Shown: in pieces, positions 34,236 through 43,055 of the stretch
Layout: the number at the start of each line of letters is the position of its first letter
Position numbering within the stretch: position 1 is the first letter of the stretch
The notes under the pieces: generated by a model
Seen by the model: the letters and a program-made list of their open reading frames with translations, nothing else
What the model was told of the DNA's origin: nothing
Databases searched by the model: none
Position numbers and translations under genes: made by a program
Assembly (NCBI RefSeq): GCF_024169245.1
Contig: NZ_JALJWP010000001.1
Span: 1,054,001-1,118,000 of the forward strand
DNA length: 64,000 nt
Direction: 5' to 3'
Source: Pseudomonas koreensis
Lineage (GTDB): Bacteria; Pseudomonadota; Gammaproteobacteria; Pseudomonadales; Pseudomonadaceae

Positions 34236-35511
34236 GTTTTGCGGACTCCTGGGTCTTGTTGCCGTAACGGGAAATATCGAGGCCTTCGGCGCTGATCTGC
34301 GGCTTTTTCTTCGCCATCAGGTCGGCGAGCAAACGGCCGGAACCGCAGGCCATGGTCCAGCCGAGCGTACCGTGACCGGTGTTGAGGAACAGATTCTTGA
34401 ATGGCGTGGCACCAACGATCGGCGTGCCGTCCGGCGTGGTCGGGCGCAGGCCGGTCCAGAAACTCGCCTCGGCCAGATTGCCGCCCTGAGGATAAAGGTC
34501 GTTGACGATCATCTCCAGGGTTTCGCGTCGACGCGGGTTGAGCGACAGGTCAAAACCGGCAATCTCGGCCATGCCGCCAACGCGAATGCGGTTGTCGAAA
34601 CGGGTGATCGCGACCTTGTAGGTCTCGTCGAGAATGGTTGAAGTCGGCGCCATAGCCGGATCGGTGATCGGCACGGTCAGCGAGTAGCCCTTGAGCGGAT
34701 ACACCGGAGCCTTGATGCCGAGCGGCTTGAGCAGTTGCGGCGAGTAGCTGCCGAGCGCCAGCACGTAGCGGTCAGCGGTTTCCAGTTTGCCGTCAATCCA
34801 CACACCGTTGATGCGATCCCCGGCGTAATCGAGTTTCTGGATGTCCTGGCCGAAACGGAATTCCACGCCGAGCTTGCGCGCCATTTCGGCGAGGCGAGTA
34901 GTGAACATCTGGCAGTCGCCGGTCTGGTCATTGGGTAGACGCAGTGCGCCGGCAAGAATGTCGGTGACGCCTGCCAAAGCCGGTTCGACGCGGGCGATGC
35001 CGGCGCGGTCGAGAACTTCAAACGGCACGCCGGATTCTTTCAGCACGGCGATGTCCTTGGCGGCGTTATCCAACTGCGCCTGAGTCCGGAACAACTGCGT
35101 AGTACCGAGGCTGCGACCTTCGTACGCAATGCCGGTTTCGGCGCGCAACTCATCGAGGCAGTCACGGCTGTACTCGGACAGACGCACCATGCGCTCCTTG
35201 TTCACCGCGTAACGGCTGGCGGTGCAGTTGCGCACCATTTGCGCCATCCACAGGTACTGATCGATGTCGGCGGTGGCCTTGATCGCCAATGGCGCGTGGC
35301 GCTGAAGCAGCCACTTGATCGCCTTGAGCGGCACGCCCGGGGCGGCCCACGGCGAGGCGTAACCCGGCGAGACCTGGCCGGCGTTGGCGAAACTGGTTTC
35401 CATGGCCGCAGCAGGCTGCCGGTCGACCACCACCACTTCAAACCCGGCACGCGCCAGATAGTAAGCACTGGCGGTACCGATGACGCCGCTACCCAAGACC
35501 ATGACGCGCAT
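34207..35511 (-). CDS. dadA: D-amino acid dehydrogenase
   Basis: A 434-aa FAD enzyme. The N-terminal dinucleotide fold is [28 protein letters not shown], and the C-terminal FAD segment is [20 protein letters not shown]. It oxidises D-alanine (and other D-amino acids) to the keto acid, passing electrons to the respiratory chain. The ATG at 35511 has GAGGG 7 bases upstream and is preferred over an in-frame TTG two codons earlier. It opens the dadA-ridA-dadX operon and diverges from its likely regulator, dadR. Confidence 0.95.
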   Translation of the reverse strand: MRVMVLGSGVIGTASAYYLARAGFEVVVVDRQPAAAMETSFANAGQVSPGYASPWAAPGVPLKAIKWLLQRHAPLAIKATADIDQYLWMAQMVRNCTASRYAVNKERMVRLSEYSRDCLDELRAETGIAYEGRSLGTTQLFRTQAQLDNAAKDIAVLKESGVPFEVLDRAGIARVEPALAGVTDILAGALRLPNDQTGDCQMFTTRLAEMARKLGVEFRFGQDIQKLDYAGDRINGVWIDGKLETADRYVLALGSYSPQLLKPLGIKAPVYPLKGYSLTVPITDPAMAPTSTILDETYKVAITRFDNRIRVGGMAEIAGFDLSLNPRRRETLEMIVNDLYPQGGNLAEASFWTGLRPTTPDGTPIVGATPFKNLFLNTGHGTLGWTMACGSGRLLADLMAKKKPQISAEGLDISRYGNKTQESAKHVNPAPAHQ

Positions 35512-35664
35512 TTTCAATCCCTCATCTCGGCTTTTCGCCGAACTGTTTATTAGAGCAATGATGGGCGCAGTGTAAAAAAGAAATGCCAGTGCTTTTCACT
35601 ATATAAGCGCCTATATTTGGCGACAATTCTCGGCAAAAACCCTTTTCACGGAGGCGCATCCCCT

Positions 35665-36153
35665 ATGCGTACCAACACTCAGACCAAACGTGAGCTGGAC
35701 AAGATCGACCGCAACATCCTGCGCATCCTGCAGGCGGACGGGCGGATTTCCTTTACCGAACTTGGGGAAAAGGTCGGCCTCTCGACCACGCCATGCACCG
35801 AGCGCGTGCGGCGTCTGGAGCGCGAAGGAATCATCATGGGCTATAACGCCCGGCTCAATCCGCAGCATTTGAAAGGTAGCTTGCTGGTGTTTGTCGAGAT
35901 CAGTCTCGATTACAAATCCGGAGACACATTCGAGGAATTCCGCCGCGCGGTGCTGAAGCTGCCGCATGTGCTGGAGTGCCATTTGGTCTCAGGGGATTTC
36001 GACTATCTGGTGAAGGCGCGGATTTCCGAGATGGCCTCGTACCGCAAATTGCTCGGCGACATTCTGTTGAAGCTGCCGCATGTGCGTGAGTCGAAGAGCT
36101 ATATCGTCATGGAAGAGGTGAAAGAGAGCCTCTGCCTGCCGATTCCGGACTGA
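35665..36153 (+). CDS. dadR: Lrp/AsnC-family regulator DadR
   Basis: A 162-aa Lrp-type regulator. The winged HTH is LDKIDRNILRILQADGRISF then KVGLSTTPCTERVRRLEREG; the C-terminal RAM domain holds GDFDYLVKAR. In pseudomonads the Lrp gene divergent from dadA is DadR, which activates the alanine catabolic operon in response to L-alanine. The start at 35665 follows GGAGGCG. The 153-base divergent gap should hold its sites, which I could not define. Confidence 0.92.
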   Translation: MRTNTQTKRELDKIDRNILRILQADGRISFTELGEKVGLSTTPCTERVRRLEREGIIMGYNARLNPQHLKGSLLVFVEISLDYKSGDTFEEFRRAVLKLPHVLECHLVSGDFDYLVKARISEMASYRKLLGDILLKLPHVRESKSYIVMEEVKESLCLPIPD

Positions 36154-36159
36154 CATTTG

Positions 36160-36238
36160 AAGATCAAGAGATCGCAGCCTTCGGCAGCTCCTACATTGGA
36201 ATGCGGTCCTGTAGGAGCTGCCGAAGGCTGCGATCTTT
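36160..36238. repeat. REP pair (GTAGGAGCTGCCGAAGGCTG type)
   Basis: Inverted units: GATCGCAGCCTTCGGCAGCT at the left and CTGTAGGAGCTGCCGAAGGC at the right. It ends at the stop codon of the convergent cysteine-cluster gene. Confidence 0.88.
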
Positions 36239-36591
36239 CAAACTAATACCTGCCGATTCGCCGCCATGTATTCGAATATCTGCTTTTCCACCCGCGGATG
36301 AATCAACTCCACCGGTCGCCGCTCGTTCGGGCATGGCAGGGTCTTGGTGGTGCCAAACAATCGACAAATCAGCGGTCGCTCTTCATACACCGTGCAGCCA
36401 TTCGGCCCCAGGTGCACACAGTTGAGTTCTTCCAGCGCCGCATCCTGCTCGGCGCGGGTCTTGCGCGGCAGTCGCGCCATCTCTTCGGGCGAGGTGGTCA
36501 CCGGCCCGCAGCAGTCGTGGCAGCCCGGCACGCAGTCGAACGTCGGGATCTGCTGACGCAGGGTGCGGATTTTCTGGCTGTTGCAGCTCAT
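36238..36591 (-). CDS. YkgJ family cysteine cluster protein
   Basis: A 117-aa member of the CxxCxxxCC family thought to chelate zinc or iron. Cysteines occur in FDCVPGCHDCCGPV, in LNCVHLGPNGCTVYEERPLICRLFG and in TLPCPNE. This is the usual layout. Its biological role is unknown. The start at 36591 (MSCNSQKIRTL) fits the family. It is convergent with dadR. Confidence 0.85.
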   Translation of the reverse strand: MSCNSQKIRTLRQQIPTFDCVPGCHDCCGPVTTSPEEMARLPRKTRAEQDAALEELNCVHLGPNGCTVYEERPLICRLFGTTKTLPCPNERRPVELIHPRVEKQIFEYMAANRQVLV

Positions 36592-36737
36592 CGAAACGGT
36601 GACCAAAGTGGCGGGACAACGATTGTGCCGCAAAAGCGCGGGTCCAGACACCGCAGACCGACCGATGTTGCCCGCCTTCAGCCGCGCAGCTTATGCTCCG
36701 TCAAATTTTATCGACACTCAGCCGTTGGATGATGCCC

Positions 36738-38048
36738 ATGACCGCCCGCGCCCAGACCACCGCGAGCCAGCCCCACGTTGCCTCTTATTACGCCGCCAGC
36801 AGCTTGCCGCAGCCCGACCATCCTGTGTTGCAAGGCGAGGTGGCGGCTGATGTCTGCGTCGTCGGCGGCGGCTTTTCCGGGTTGAACACGGCATTGGAGC
36901 TGGCCGAACGCGGCTTCAGCGTAGTGTTGCTGGAAGCGCACAGGATTGGCTGGGGCGCCAGCGGTCGCAACGGCGGGCAGTTGATTCGCGGCGTCGGTCA
37001 CGGCCTCGATCAGTTCGCCAATGTCATCGGGGCCGATGGCGTGCGCGAGATGAAACTTATGGGCCTTGAAGCCGTGGAGATTGTTCGCCAACGTGTCGAG
37101 CGTTTCGGCATTGCCTGCGACCTGACCTGGGGCTACTGCGACCTCGCCAACAAAGCTTCTGATCTTGAGGGTTTTGCCGAAGACGCCGAAGAACTGCGCG
37201 GCCTCGGTTACCGCTACGAAACCCGTCTGCTACAGGCCAACGAAATGCACACCGTGGTCGGTTCGAAACGCTACGTTGGCGGCCTGATCGACATGGGCTC
37301 CGGGCATCTGCACCCGCTGAATCTGGCGCTGGGCGAAGCGGCCGCGGCGCAGCAACTGGGCGTGCAGTTGTTCGAACGTTCGGCGGTGACGCGCATCGAT
37401 TACGGCCCGGAAGTGAAGGTGCACACGGCGCAGGGCTCGGTGCGGGCGAAGACTCTGGTGCTGGGCTGCAATGCTTATCTCAACGACTTGAATCCGCAAC
37501 TGAGCGGAAAGGTTCTGCCCGCCGGCAGCTACATCATCGCCACAGAGCCGCTGAGCGAAGAGCAGGCGCATGACCTGCTGCCGCAGAACATGGCGGTCTG
37601 CGACCAGCGGGTGGCGCTGGATTACTACCGGCTCTCGGCTGATCGTCGTTTGCTGTTTGGCGGCGCCTGCCATTATTCAGGGCGCGATCCGAAAGACATC
37701 GGCGCTTATATGCAGCCGAAGATGCTTGAAGTGTTCCCGCAATTGGCCGGGGTGAAAATCGATTATCAGTGGGGCGGGATGATCGGCATCGGCGCCAACC
37801 GTTTGCCGCAGATTGGCCGGCTCGCCGACCAGCCGAACGTGTATTACGCCCAGGCCTATTCCGGGCATGGGGTGAATGCCACGCACCTGGCCGGCAAGCT
37901 GTTGGCTGAGGCGATCAGCGGGCAGCATGGCGGCGGCTTTGATCTGTTCGCCAAGGTGCCGCACATCACCTTCCCCGGCGGCAAGCATTTGCGCTCGCCG
38001 TTGTTGGCGTTGGGAATGTTGTGGCATCGGCTTAAAGAGTTGGTCTGA
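36738..38048 (+). CDS. FAD-dependent oxidase, PuuB/PauB-like
   Basis: A 436-aa DAO-superfamily flavoprotein. The FAD motif is VCVVGGGFSGLNTALELAERGFSVVLLE, with RIGWGASGRNGGQLIRG typical of gamma-glutamylputrescine oxidase. The C-terminal FAD end is AYSGHGVNATHLAGKLLAEA. PuuB/PauB enzymes oxidise gamma-glutamylated polyamines to the aldehyde. By synteny it corresponds to PA5309 (PauB4) of P. aeruginosa, and the KauB-like dehydrogenase at 43056 would act next. The start is uncertain: ATGs occur at 36729, 36732 and 36738. Confidence 0.85.
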   Translation: MTARAQTTASQPHVASYYAASSLPQPDHPVLQGEVAADVCVVGGGFSGLNTALELAERGFSVVLLEAHRIGWGASGRNGGQLIRGVGHGLDQFANVIGADGVREMKLMGLEAVEIVRQRVERFGIACDLTWGYCDLANKASDLEGFAEDAEELRGLGYRYETRLLQANEMHTVVGSKRYVGGLIDMGSGHLHPLNLALGEAAAAQQLGVQLFERSAVTRIDYGPEVKVHTAQGSVRAKTLVLGCNAYLNDLNPQLSGKVLPAGSYIIATEPLSEEQAHDLLPQNMAVCDQRVALDYYRLSADRRLLFGGACHYSGRDPKDIGAYMQPKMLEVFPQLAGVKIDYQWGGMIGIGANRLPQIGRLADQPNVYYAQAYSGHGVNATHLAGKLLAEAISGQHGGGFDLFAKVPHITFPGGKHLRSPLLALGMLWHRLKELV

Positions 38049-38056
38049 CGGATCAG

Positions 38057-38160
38057 GATCGTTCCCACGCTCTGCGTGGGAATGCATCCAGTGACGCTCT
38101 GCGTCACAGCGGACGCGGAGCGTCCGGGGCGGCGTTCCCACTCAGAGCGTGGGAACGATC
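38057..38160. repeat. Palindromic repeat (GATCGTTCCCACGCTCTGCG type)
   Basis: A repeat unlike the other REPs: GGATCGTTCCCACGCTCTGC at the left, GAGCGTGGGAACGATC at the right, and a nested palindrome in the middle (GACGCTCTGCGTC; GGACGCGGAGCGTCC). It is the only copy of this type in the window. Confidence 0.85.
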
Positions 38161-38168
38161 TGTGTTAT

Positions 38169-38411
38169 TCAGATCCGCCAGAACGGCTTCAACCCCTCCT
38201 CCCGCGCCTGCTCCAGTGTCAGCCCGACATCCTTGAGCTGTTCCGGCGTCAATTCCAGCAACGCCTTGCGCGTGTGCAGACGATGCCAGAACAGGCCCCA
38301 GCGACTGAGGCCGGACGGTGCGTTACGCAGCAGATTGCGCGCGCTGTCCTTCTGCCCTGCCGCCAGTTCCTGACTGTGTAACGTCAGCCGCACATCGCTC
38401 AAGCCGTTCAT
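38169..38411 (-). CDS. DUF1127 domain protein
   Basis: An 80-aa protein ending in a DUF1127 motif (WGLFWHRLHTRKALLELTPEQLKDVGLTLEQAREEGLKPFW). Small DUF1127 proteins bind RNA in some alpha-proteobacteria; here the function is unknown. It is divergent from the MocR regulator, so both may be controlled from the shared gap. Confidence 0.85.
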   Translation of the reverse strand: MNGLSDVRLTLHSQELAAGQKDSARNLLRNAPSGLSRWGLFWHRLHTRKALLELTPEQLKDVGLTLEQAREEGLKPFWRI

Positions 38412-38490
38412 TTTCGTTGCTCCTGTTTACTTGGGTAGCCAGAGATTCCATGATGCGCGGGCGAACAAAACCATTACAGATTCAACGAAC

Positions 38491-38509
38491 CTGTATTAAT
38501 TCCATACAG
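38491..38509. promoter_or_regulatory. Inverted repeat, likely operator of the MocR regulator
   Basis: CTGTAT-N7-ATACAG lies in the divergent gap, with ACAGATTC directly repeated at about 38476 and 38506. A MocR/GntR regulator often binds such sites beside its own gene. Confidence 0.5.
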
Positions 38510-38587
38510 ATTCGTCGATTCGCCGACTGAATGATTGTTTTTTGCCGCATCTGTACTGGTTTCCACCAACGTACACCGAGACCCACC

Positions 38588-40009
38588 ATGACTCTGTATG
38601 TAAACCTCGCCGAATTGCTCGGCACCCGCATCGAACAAGGCTTCTATCGCCCCGGCGATCGCTTGCCGTCAGTGCGTGCACTGAGCGTTGAACACGGAGT
38701 CAGCCTGAGCACGGTGCAGCAGGCCTATCGCGTGCTTGAAGACAGCGGTCTGGCCACGCCAAAACCCAAGTCCGGCTATTTCGTGCCCGTTGGCCGCGAA
38801 CTGCCGGAATTGCCGGCGATCGGCCGCCCGGCGCAACGACCGGTGGAGATTTCGCAGTGGGATCAGGTGCTGGAATTGATCCGCGCCGTACCGCGCAAAG
38901 ACGTTGTGCAGTTGGGCCGCGGCATGCCCGACGTCGGCTCGCCGACCATGAAACCATTGCTGCGTGGACTGGCACGGATCAGTCGGCGGCAGGATATGCC
39001 CGGTCTGTATTACGACAACATCCACGGCAACCTCGAACTGCGCGAACAGATCGCGCGCCTGATGCTCGATTCCGGCTGTCAGTTGAGCGCCAGCGATCTG
39101 GTGATCACCACTGGCTGCCACGAGGCGCTGTCCACCAGCATCCACGCGGTCTGCGAGCCGGGTGACATCGTCGCGGTGGACTCGCCGAGCTTCCACGGCG
39201 CCATGCAGACCCTCAAAGGCCTCGGCATGAAAGCCCTGGAAATCCCTACCGACCCGCTCACCGGCATCAGCCTCGACGCACTTGAACTGGCTCTGGAACA
39301 ATGGCCGATCAAGGCCATTCAGCTCACCCCCAACTGCAACAACCCGCTCGGTTACGTCATGCCCGAGTCGCGCAAACGCGCGTTGTTGACCCTGGCCCAG
39401 CGTTTCGACGTGGCGATCATCGAGGACGATGTGTATGGCGAACTGGCCTATACCTACCCGCGCCCGCGCACGATCAAATCCTTCGACGAAGACGGCCGCG
39501 TGTTGCTCTGCAGCTCGTTCTCCAAGACCCTGGCGCCGGGGCTGCGCATAGGTTGGGTGGCTCCCGGCCGATATCTCGAGCGCGTGCTGCACATGAAATA
39601 CATCAGCACCGGATCCACCGCGCCACAACCGCAGATCGCCATTGCCGAATTCATCAAGGCCGGCCATTTCGAGCCGCACCTGCGGCGCATGCGCATGCAG
39701 TACCAGCGCAATCGCGATGCGATGATCGACTGGGTGACCCGCTACTTTCCCGCCGGCACCCGCGCCAGTCGCCCGCAGGGCAGCTTCATGCTCTGGGTGG
39801 AGCTGCCGGAAGGTTTCGACACGCTGAAACTGAATCGCGCGCTGCACGATCAAGGCGTACAGATTGCCGTCGGCAGCATCTTTTCCGCCTCGGGCAAATA
39901 CCGCAATTGTCTGCGGATGAACTACGCTGCCAAACCAACAGCGCAGATCGAAGAAGCGGTGCGCAAGGTCGGTGCCGCGGCAATCAGATTACTCGCTGAG
40001 ACCGACTGA
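38588..40009 (+). CDS. MocR-type regulator (GntR HTH plus aminotransferase domain)
   Basis: A 473-aa MocR protein: an N-terminal GntR winged HTH (IEQGFYRPGDRLPSVRALSV; STVQQAYRVLEDSGL) fused to a fold-type I aminotransferase-like domain. The PLP lysine is in SSFSKTLAPGLRIGW. Such regulators sense PLP or an amino compound. The target is unknown; the adjacent DUF1127 gene is a candidate. The start at 38588 skips upstream in-frame codons that lack a binding site. Confidence 0.92.
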   Translation: MTLYVNLAELLGTRIEQGFYRPGDRLPSVRALSVEHGVSLSTVQQAYRVLEDSGLATPKPKSGYFVPVGRELPELPAIGRPAQRPVEISQWDQVLELIRAVPRKDVVQLGRGMPDVGSPTMKPLLRGLARISRRQDMPGLYYDNIHGNLELREQIARLMLDSGCQLSASDLVITTGCHEALSTSIHAVCEPGDIVAVDSPSFHGAMQTLKGLGMKALEIPTDPLTGISLDALELALEQWPIKAIQLTPNCNNPLGYVMPESRKRALLTLAQRFDVAIIEDDVYGELAYTYPRPRTIKSFDEDGRVLLCSSFSKTLAPGLRIGWVAPGRYLERVLHMKYISTGSTAPQPQIAIAEFIKAGHFEPHLRRMRMQYQRNRDAMIDWVTRYFPAGTRASRPQGSFMLWVELPEGFDTLKLNRALHDQGVQIAVGSIFSASGKYRNCLRMNYAAKPTAQIEEAVRKVGAAAIRLLAETD

Positions 40010-40070
40010 CCTTTTTTGTCAGCCCGGCGTCCAAAATGCCGACCTCAACCGCCAACCGGAACGATCCTAC

Positions 40071-41639
40071 GTGAGCTTCAGACAGCCCCTACTCGCTTTA
40101 CTGATACTCGCCTCGATCCTCAGCGGCTGCGCCTGCCTTGATGTACCGCGCGAACCGAGCCAGGCTTTGCCTGCTTCGCAATCCAGCTTCGGCCGTTCGA
40201 TCCAGGCGCAGGCCGCGCCCTACAAGGGGCAGTCCGGGTTTCGCCTGCTCTCCGATAGCGGCGAGGCGTTTACTGCCAGGGCCGAGCTGATTCGTCACGC
40301 CCAGGTCAGCCTCGATTTGCAGTACTACATCGTCCACGACGGCATCAGCACGCGGATGCTGGTGGAGGAAGTGCTTAAGGCTGCCGACCGTGGGGTGCGC
40401 GTGCGCATCCTGCTCGACGACACCACCAGCGACGGCCTCGACCAGATCATCGCCACCCTGGCGGCGCATCCGCAGATCCAGATTCGCTTGTTCAATCCGT
40501 TGCACCTGGGGCGCAGCACCGGCGTCACGCGTGCGGCCGGGCGACTGTTCAATCTGTCCGTGCAGCATCGGCGCATGCACAACAAGTTGTGGCTGGCGGA
40601 CAACAGCGCGGCCATCGTCGGCGGGCGCAATCTGGGCGATGAGTATTTCGACGCCGAACCCAACCTGAATTTCACCGACATCGACATGCTCAGCATCGGC
40701 CCGGTGGCCGAGCAGCTCGGGCACAGTTTCGATCAGTACTGGAACAGTGCGCTGAGCAAGCCGATCGACGAATTCCTCTCCAGCCAGCCGACCGCCGCCG
40801 ATCTGCAAAACACGCGCACGCGCCTGGAAGAGTCGCTGGAAGAAACCCGCAAGCAGAACCACGCGCTGTATCAGCAGTTGATGAAGTTCACCACCGACCC
40901 GCGCATGGACATCTGGCGTAAAGAGCTGATCTGGGCGTGGAACCAGGCCCTGTGGGATGCGCCGAGCAAGGTGTTGTCCAAGGGCGAACCCGATCCGCAC
41001 CTGCTGCTGACCACGCAACTGGCGCCGGAACTGACCGGCGTGAGCAAAGAGCTGATCATGATCTCCGCGTACTTCGTGCCGGGTCAGCCGGGGCTGGTCT
41101 ACCTGACCGGGCGCGCCGATGCCGGGGTCTCCGTGAGGCTGCTGACCAATTCGCTGGAGGCCACCGACGTGCCGGCGGTGCATGGCGGTTACGCGCCTTA
41201 TCGCAAGGCGTTGCTTGAACACGGGGTGAAACTCTATGAACTGCGCCGTCAGCCTGGGGATAACTATGGCAGCGGTCCGCGGGTGTTCTACAGCCGCTCG
41301 TATCGCGGCTCGGATTCCAGCCTGCACAGCAAGGCGATGATTTTCGATCGGCGCAAATCGTTTATCGGCTCGTTCAATTTCGACCCGCGCTCGGTGTTGT
41401 GGAACACCGAAGTCGGCGTCCTGGTCGACAGTCCGGAACTGGCCGAGCACGTGCGCGCACTGGCGCTGCAAGGCATGGCGCCGACCCTGAGCTATCAGGC
41501 AAAACTTGAGGACGGCAAGGTCGTCTGGGTCACCGAGGACAACGGCCAGATGCATACCCTGACCAAGGAACCGGGGAGCTGGTGGCGGCGCTTCAACTCA
41601 TGGTTCAGCACCAGCGTCGGCCTGGAGCGGATGCTGTAA
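40071..41639 (+). CDS. Phospholipase D family lipoprotein (ClsC/cardiolipin-synthase-like)
   Basis: A 522-aa protein with two HKD motifs: HNKLWLADNSAAIVGGRN and HSKAMIFDRRKSFIGSFNFD. This pair defines the phospholipase D superfamily; the layout resembles ClsC-type cardiolipin synthases. A lipoprotein signal (LLILASILSGC) predicts membrane anchoring. The start is GTG at 40071; the upstream frame runs back into the MocR gene and was rejected. A GGA box lies before the GTG. The substrate is unknown. Confidence 0.86.
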   Translation: MSFRQPLLALLILASILSGCACLDVPREPSQALPASQSSFGRSIQAQAAPYKGQSGFRLLSDSGEAFTARAELIRHAQVSLDLQYYIVHDGISTRMLVEEVLKAADRGVRVRILLDDTTSDGLDQIIATLAAHPQIQIRLFNPLHLGRSTGVTRAAGRLFNLSVQHRRMHNKLWLADNSAAIVGGRNLGDEYFDAEPNLNFTDIDMLSIGPVAEQLGHSFDQYWNSALSKPIDEFLSSQPTAADLQNTRTRLEESLEETRKQNHALYQQLMKFTTDPRMDIWRKELIWAWNQALWDAPSKVLSKGEPDPHLLLTTQLAPELTGVSKELIMISAYFVPGQPGLVYLTGRADAGVSVRLLTNSLEATDVPAVHGGYAPYRKALLEHGVKLYELRRQPGDNYGSGPRVFYSRSYRGSDSSLHSKAMIFDRRKSFIGSFNFDPRSVLWNTEVGVLVDSPELAEHVRALALQGMAPTLSYQAKLEDGKVVWVTEDNGQMHTLTKEPGSWWRRFNSWFSTSVGLERML

Positions 41640-41645
41640 AAAGCA

Positions 41646-41722
41646 AAAAGATCGCAGCCTCGGCAGCTCCTACAGTTGGAATGCGTATCCCCTGTAGGAG
41701 CTGCCGAAGGCTGCGATCTTTT
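41646..41722. repeat. REP pair (GTAGGAGCTGCCGAAGGCTG type)
   Basis: Inverted units AAGATCGCAGCCTCGGCAGC and GTAGGAGCTGCCGAAGGCTG, between convergent genes. Confidence 0.88.
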
Positions 41723-41726
41723 GCTC

Positions 41727-42869
41727 TCAAGCAGTCTGCGTTGTGCCGAATGCCCCTTGGCGCAACAACAAAATCACCAACCCGAAAGCCCCCGCTGCCA
41801 TCAACAGCGGCAGTGCATGCCCATTGATCCACTGACTGCCTGCCCCCGCCGCCAACGGCCCGACCAGACAACCGACACCCCACAACTGCGCGATATGCGC
41901 ATTGGCGCGCACCAGCGCATCGTCACGGTAGCGCTCGCCGATCAGGATCAGCGACAGGGTGAACAAGCCGCCGGCACTGGCGCCGAACAGCACCCACAGC
42001 GGCCAGATCAGCAGTGTGTCGAGCAACACTGGAATGGCCAGACTCGACAGCATCAACACCACCGCGCACCCGGCAAACAGCGTGCGCCGCGACAGGTAAT
42101 CGGCCAATGCGCCAATCGGCAATTGCAACAGCGCATCGCCCACTACTACGGTGCTGACCATGGCCAAGGCGATTTCGGCGGTGAACCCCTGTTGCAGGCA
42201 GTACACCGGCAGCAGCGTCAGGATCATCGCCTCGAACGCAGCGAACAACGACACCGCCCAGGCAATCGCCGGCAACTCCCGGGCAAAGCCCCACAGATCG
42301 CCAAACGTCACGCTGTTGGCCTCACTGCTCGGCGCGCCGCTGCGCCCCAGCAGCAGGAAAGGCGAGAGCGTCAGCAGACCGACCCCGACCCAGAAACCGT
42401 AATCATGCTCGGTACCCAGCGCACCCAGCAGCAACGGACCGGACAGCTGGCTCAGCGCATAGCTGCTGCCATACAGCGCCACCAGACGCCCGCGCCACTG
42501 CTCGACCACCAGCTGATTGATCCAGCTCTCGCCGAGGATGAACACGATGGTCAGGATCACACCGATCAGCAACCGTAGCAGCAACCAGATCGGATAACTC
42601 GGCAGCAGCGCCAGCAGGCCGATCGACAATGCCCCGGCCCACAGACACAGACGCATCAGATTCGCCGTGCCGAAATACGCAGCGAGATGGCTGGAAATCT
42701 TCGCCCCCAGCAGTACGCCGATCGCCGGCATTGCCGCCATCACACCGATGGCGAACGAGCCGTAGCCCCAGCCCTCCAGGCGCAACGACACCAGCGGCAT
42801 GCTGACCCCCAGGGCCAGGCCGACACTCAAGACAGACGCCAACACGGCGAAATACGTCGCCCACCGCAT
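41727..42869 (-). CDS. Major facilitator superfamily transporter (YcaD-like)
   Basis: A 380-aa MFS protein with about twelve helices in two halves and the loop motif GALADYLSRRTLF after helix 8. The sequence GESWINQLVVEQWRGRLVALYG resembles the YcaD family. The substrate is unknown. The start at 42869 (MRWATYFAVLAS) opens helix 1; longer in-frame versions read through the upstream REP. In P. aeruginosa an MFS gene also precedes kauB (PA5311). Confidence 0.88.
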   Translation of the reverse strand: MRWATYFAVLASVLSVGLALGVSMPLVSLRLEGWGYGSFAIGVMAAMPAIGVLLGAKISSHLAAYFGTANLMRLCLWAGALSIGLLALLPSYPIWLLLRLLIGVILTIVFILGESWINQLVVEQWRGRLVALYGSSYALSQLSGPLLLGALGTEHDYGFWVGVGLLTLSPFLLLGRSGAPSSEANSVTFGDLWGFARELPAIAWAVSLFAAFEAMILTLLPVYCLQQGFTAEIALAMVSTVVVGDALLQLPIGALADYLSRRTLFAGCAVVLMLSSLAIPVLLDTLLIWPLWVLFGASAGGLFTLSLILIGERYRDDALVRANAHIAQLWGVGCLVGPLAAGAGSQWINGHALPLLMAAGAFGLVILLLRQGAFGTTQTA

Positions 42870-42911
42870 GTTCCACGCTCCTGTGGATTTTTTATGTGCA
42901 CCACAAAACCA

Positions 42912-43003
42912 ATGTGGGAGCGAGCCTGCTCGCGAAAGCGGTTTCACATTCAGCATATGAGCTGACTGATACACCGGCTTCGCGAGCAGGCTCGCTCCCA
43001 CAG
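42912..43003. repeat. REP pair (TGTGGGAGCGAGCCTGCTCGCGA type)
   Basis: Inverted copies of TGTGGGAGCGAGCCTGCTCG around a 40-base centre, between two minus-strand genes. Confidence 0.9.
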
Positions 43004-43055
43004 AGGATCTCTGTTTGCTCAGGAAGCCCGGAGTGACCGGGCTCCCATCAGCGCC

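Noticed and set aside
38057..38160. The TTCCCACGCTCTGCG palindrome as a CRISPR or small RNA
   Set aside because: Only one copy with nested symmetry and no regular spacers; it matches the general form of interspersed palindromes.
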